Shown here: positions 8,579 through 8,809 of the stretch, piece by piece
How positions within the stretch are numbered: position 1 is the first letter of the stretch
Layout of the letters: each line of letters begins with the position of its first letter
Assembly (NCBI GenBank): GCA_964500415.1
Contig: CAZCOB010000066.1
Location: 1-8,809, forward strand
Source of the DNA: JAFGPF01 sp964500415
Lineage (GTDB): Bacteria > Chloroflexota > Dehalococcoidia > Dehalococcoidales > RBG-16-60-22
Direction: 5' to 3'
Length of the DNA: 8,809 nt
The notes under the pieces: model-generated
Databases searched by the model: none
What the model saw: the letters and a program-made list of their open reading frames with translations, nothing else
What the model was told of the DNA's origin: nothing
Translations under genes and position numbers: made by a program

Positions 8579-8809
8579 CTAAAACGGAAGGTCTTCCGGG
8601 TCCATTTCGGTAACGTTGCTATCTTCCGCCTTCTCATCCGGAACAATCCCGGCATCGTCCGACCTTTCCTCCGAAAGGACAGCCGCACCGCGCCTGTCCA
8701 GAAATATTACCCGGTTAGCAATCACTTCAATCCGTGAATGAGGCTGGCCATCCTGACTTTCCCAGTTCCTGGTGTGTATCCTTCCCTCGGCGTAGACAAG
8801 CCTGCCTTT
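8579..8809 (-). CDS. ssb: Single-stranded DNA-binding protein, C-terminal part
   Basis: Only the last 76 residues lie in the window; the gene runs off the right edge. The visible part begins in the OB fold with KGRLVYAEGRIHTRNWESQDGQ and continues through SRIEVIANRVIFLDRR, the final strand of the DNA-binding domain. A short, acidic, disordered tail follows and ends in MDPEDLPF, the conserved tip by which SSB recruits replication and repair proteins. The protein coats single-stranded DNA in the cytoplasm as a tetramer. Its stop TAG is followed 38 bases later by rpsR, in the usual rpsF-ssb-rpsR arrangement, so rpsF is expected just beyond the edge. The tail is short compared with enterobacterial SSB. 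Confidence 0.95.
   Translation of the reverse strand, partial: KGRLVYAEGRIHTRNWESQDGQPHSRIEVIANRVIFLDRRGAAVLSEERSDDAGIVPDEKAEDSNVTEMDPEDLPF

Overview
The window looks like the chromosome of a bacterium with Chloroflexota (Dehalococcoidia-like) character. This assignment is an inference from several features together: a single-membrane style set of lipoproteins, a short YidC of Oxa1 type with no periplasmic domain, a T-box controlled type 2-like isoleucyl-tRNA synthetase, a zinc-binding form of bS18, intermediate GC content and frequent GTG/TTG starts. No mobile element, CRISPR array, tRNA or rRNA gene was seen.

Layout. At the left end (1-184) there is a strong forward terminator of an unseen upstream gene, followed by a short intergenic region and an extended -10 promoter. 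This drives a lipid-anchored HtrA-type serine protease (185-1318, +). Everything else is on the minus strand. Convergent to the protease, with one base between the stop codons, is ileS (1320-4352). It is preceded by a complete T-box riboswitch with an AUC (Ile) specifier and its own promoter (about 4364-4687).

Upstream of that, reading leftward from the right edge, is a tight run of eight genes: ssb (5' end cut off), rpsR, rpmH, rnpA, yidD, a PQQ/BamB-like beta-propeller lipoprotein, yidC and jag/khpB. Spacers are short or negative and there is no internal terminator, so this is probably one operon. The rpmH gene is only 46 codons long with a GTG start and was found by reading the minus strand directly.

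How the genes fit together. The long operon joins two conserved bacterial blocks: the ssb-rpsR pair, usually preceded by rpsF, and the rpmH-rnpA-yidD-yidC-jag block for ribosome assembly, tRNA maturation and membrane protein insertion. There is no dnaA beside rpmH. The unusual member is the beta-propeller lipoprotein between yidD and yidC, which would face the outside of the membrane where YidC delivers its clients. ileS answers to uncharged tRNA-Ile. The HtrA lipoprotein would degrade or refold damaged exported proteins.

Most interesting points: (1) the IleRS HIGH signature reads ALHH, a variant of the swapped GXHH form known from some type 2 enzymes; (2) YidC has Asn where the conserved groove Arg is expected, with a Lys five residues on; (3) an eight-bladed propeller lipoprotein sits in the insertase operon; (4) the htrA message seems nearly leaderless and its gene abuts ileS tail to tail with no terminator.
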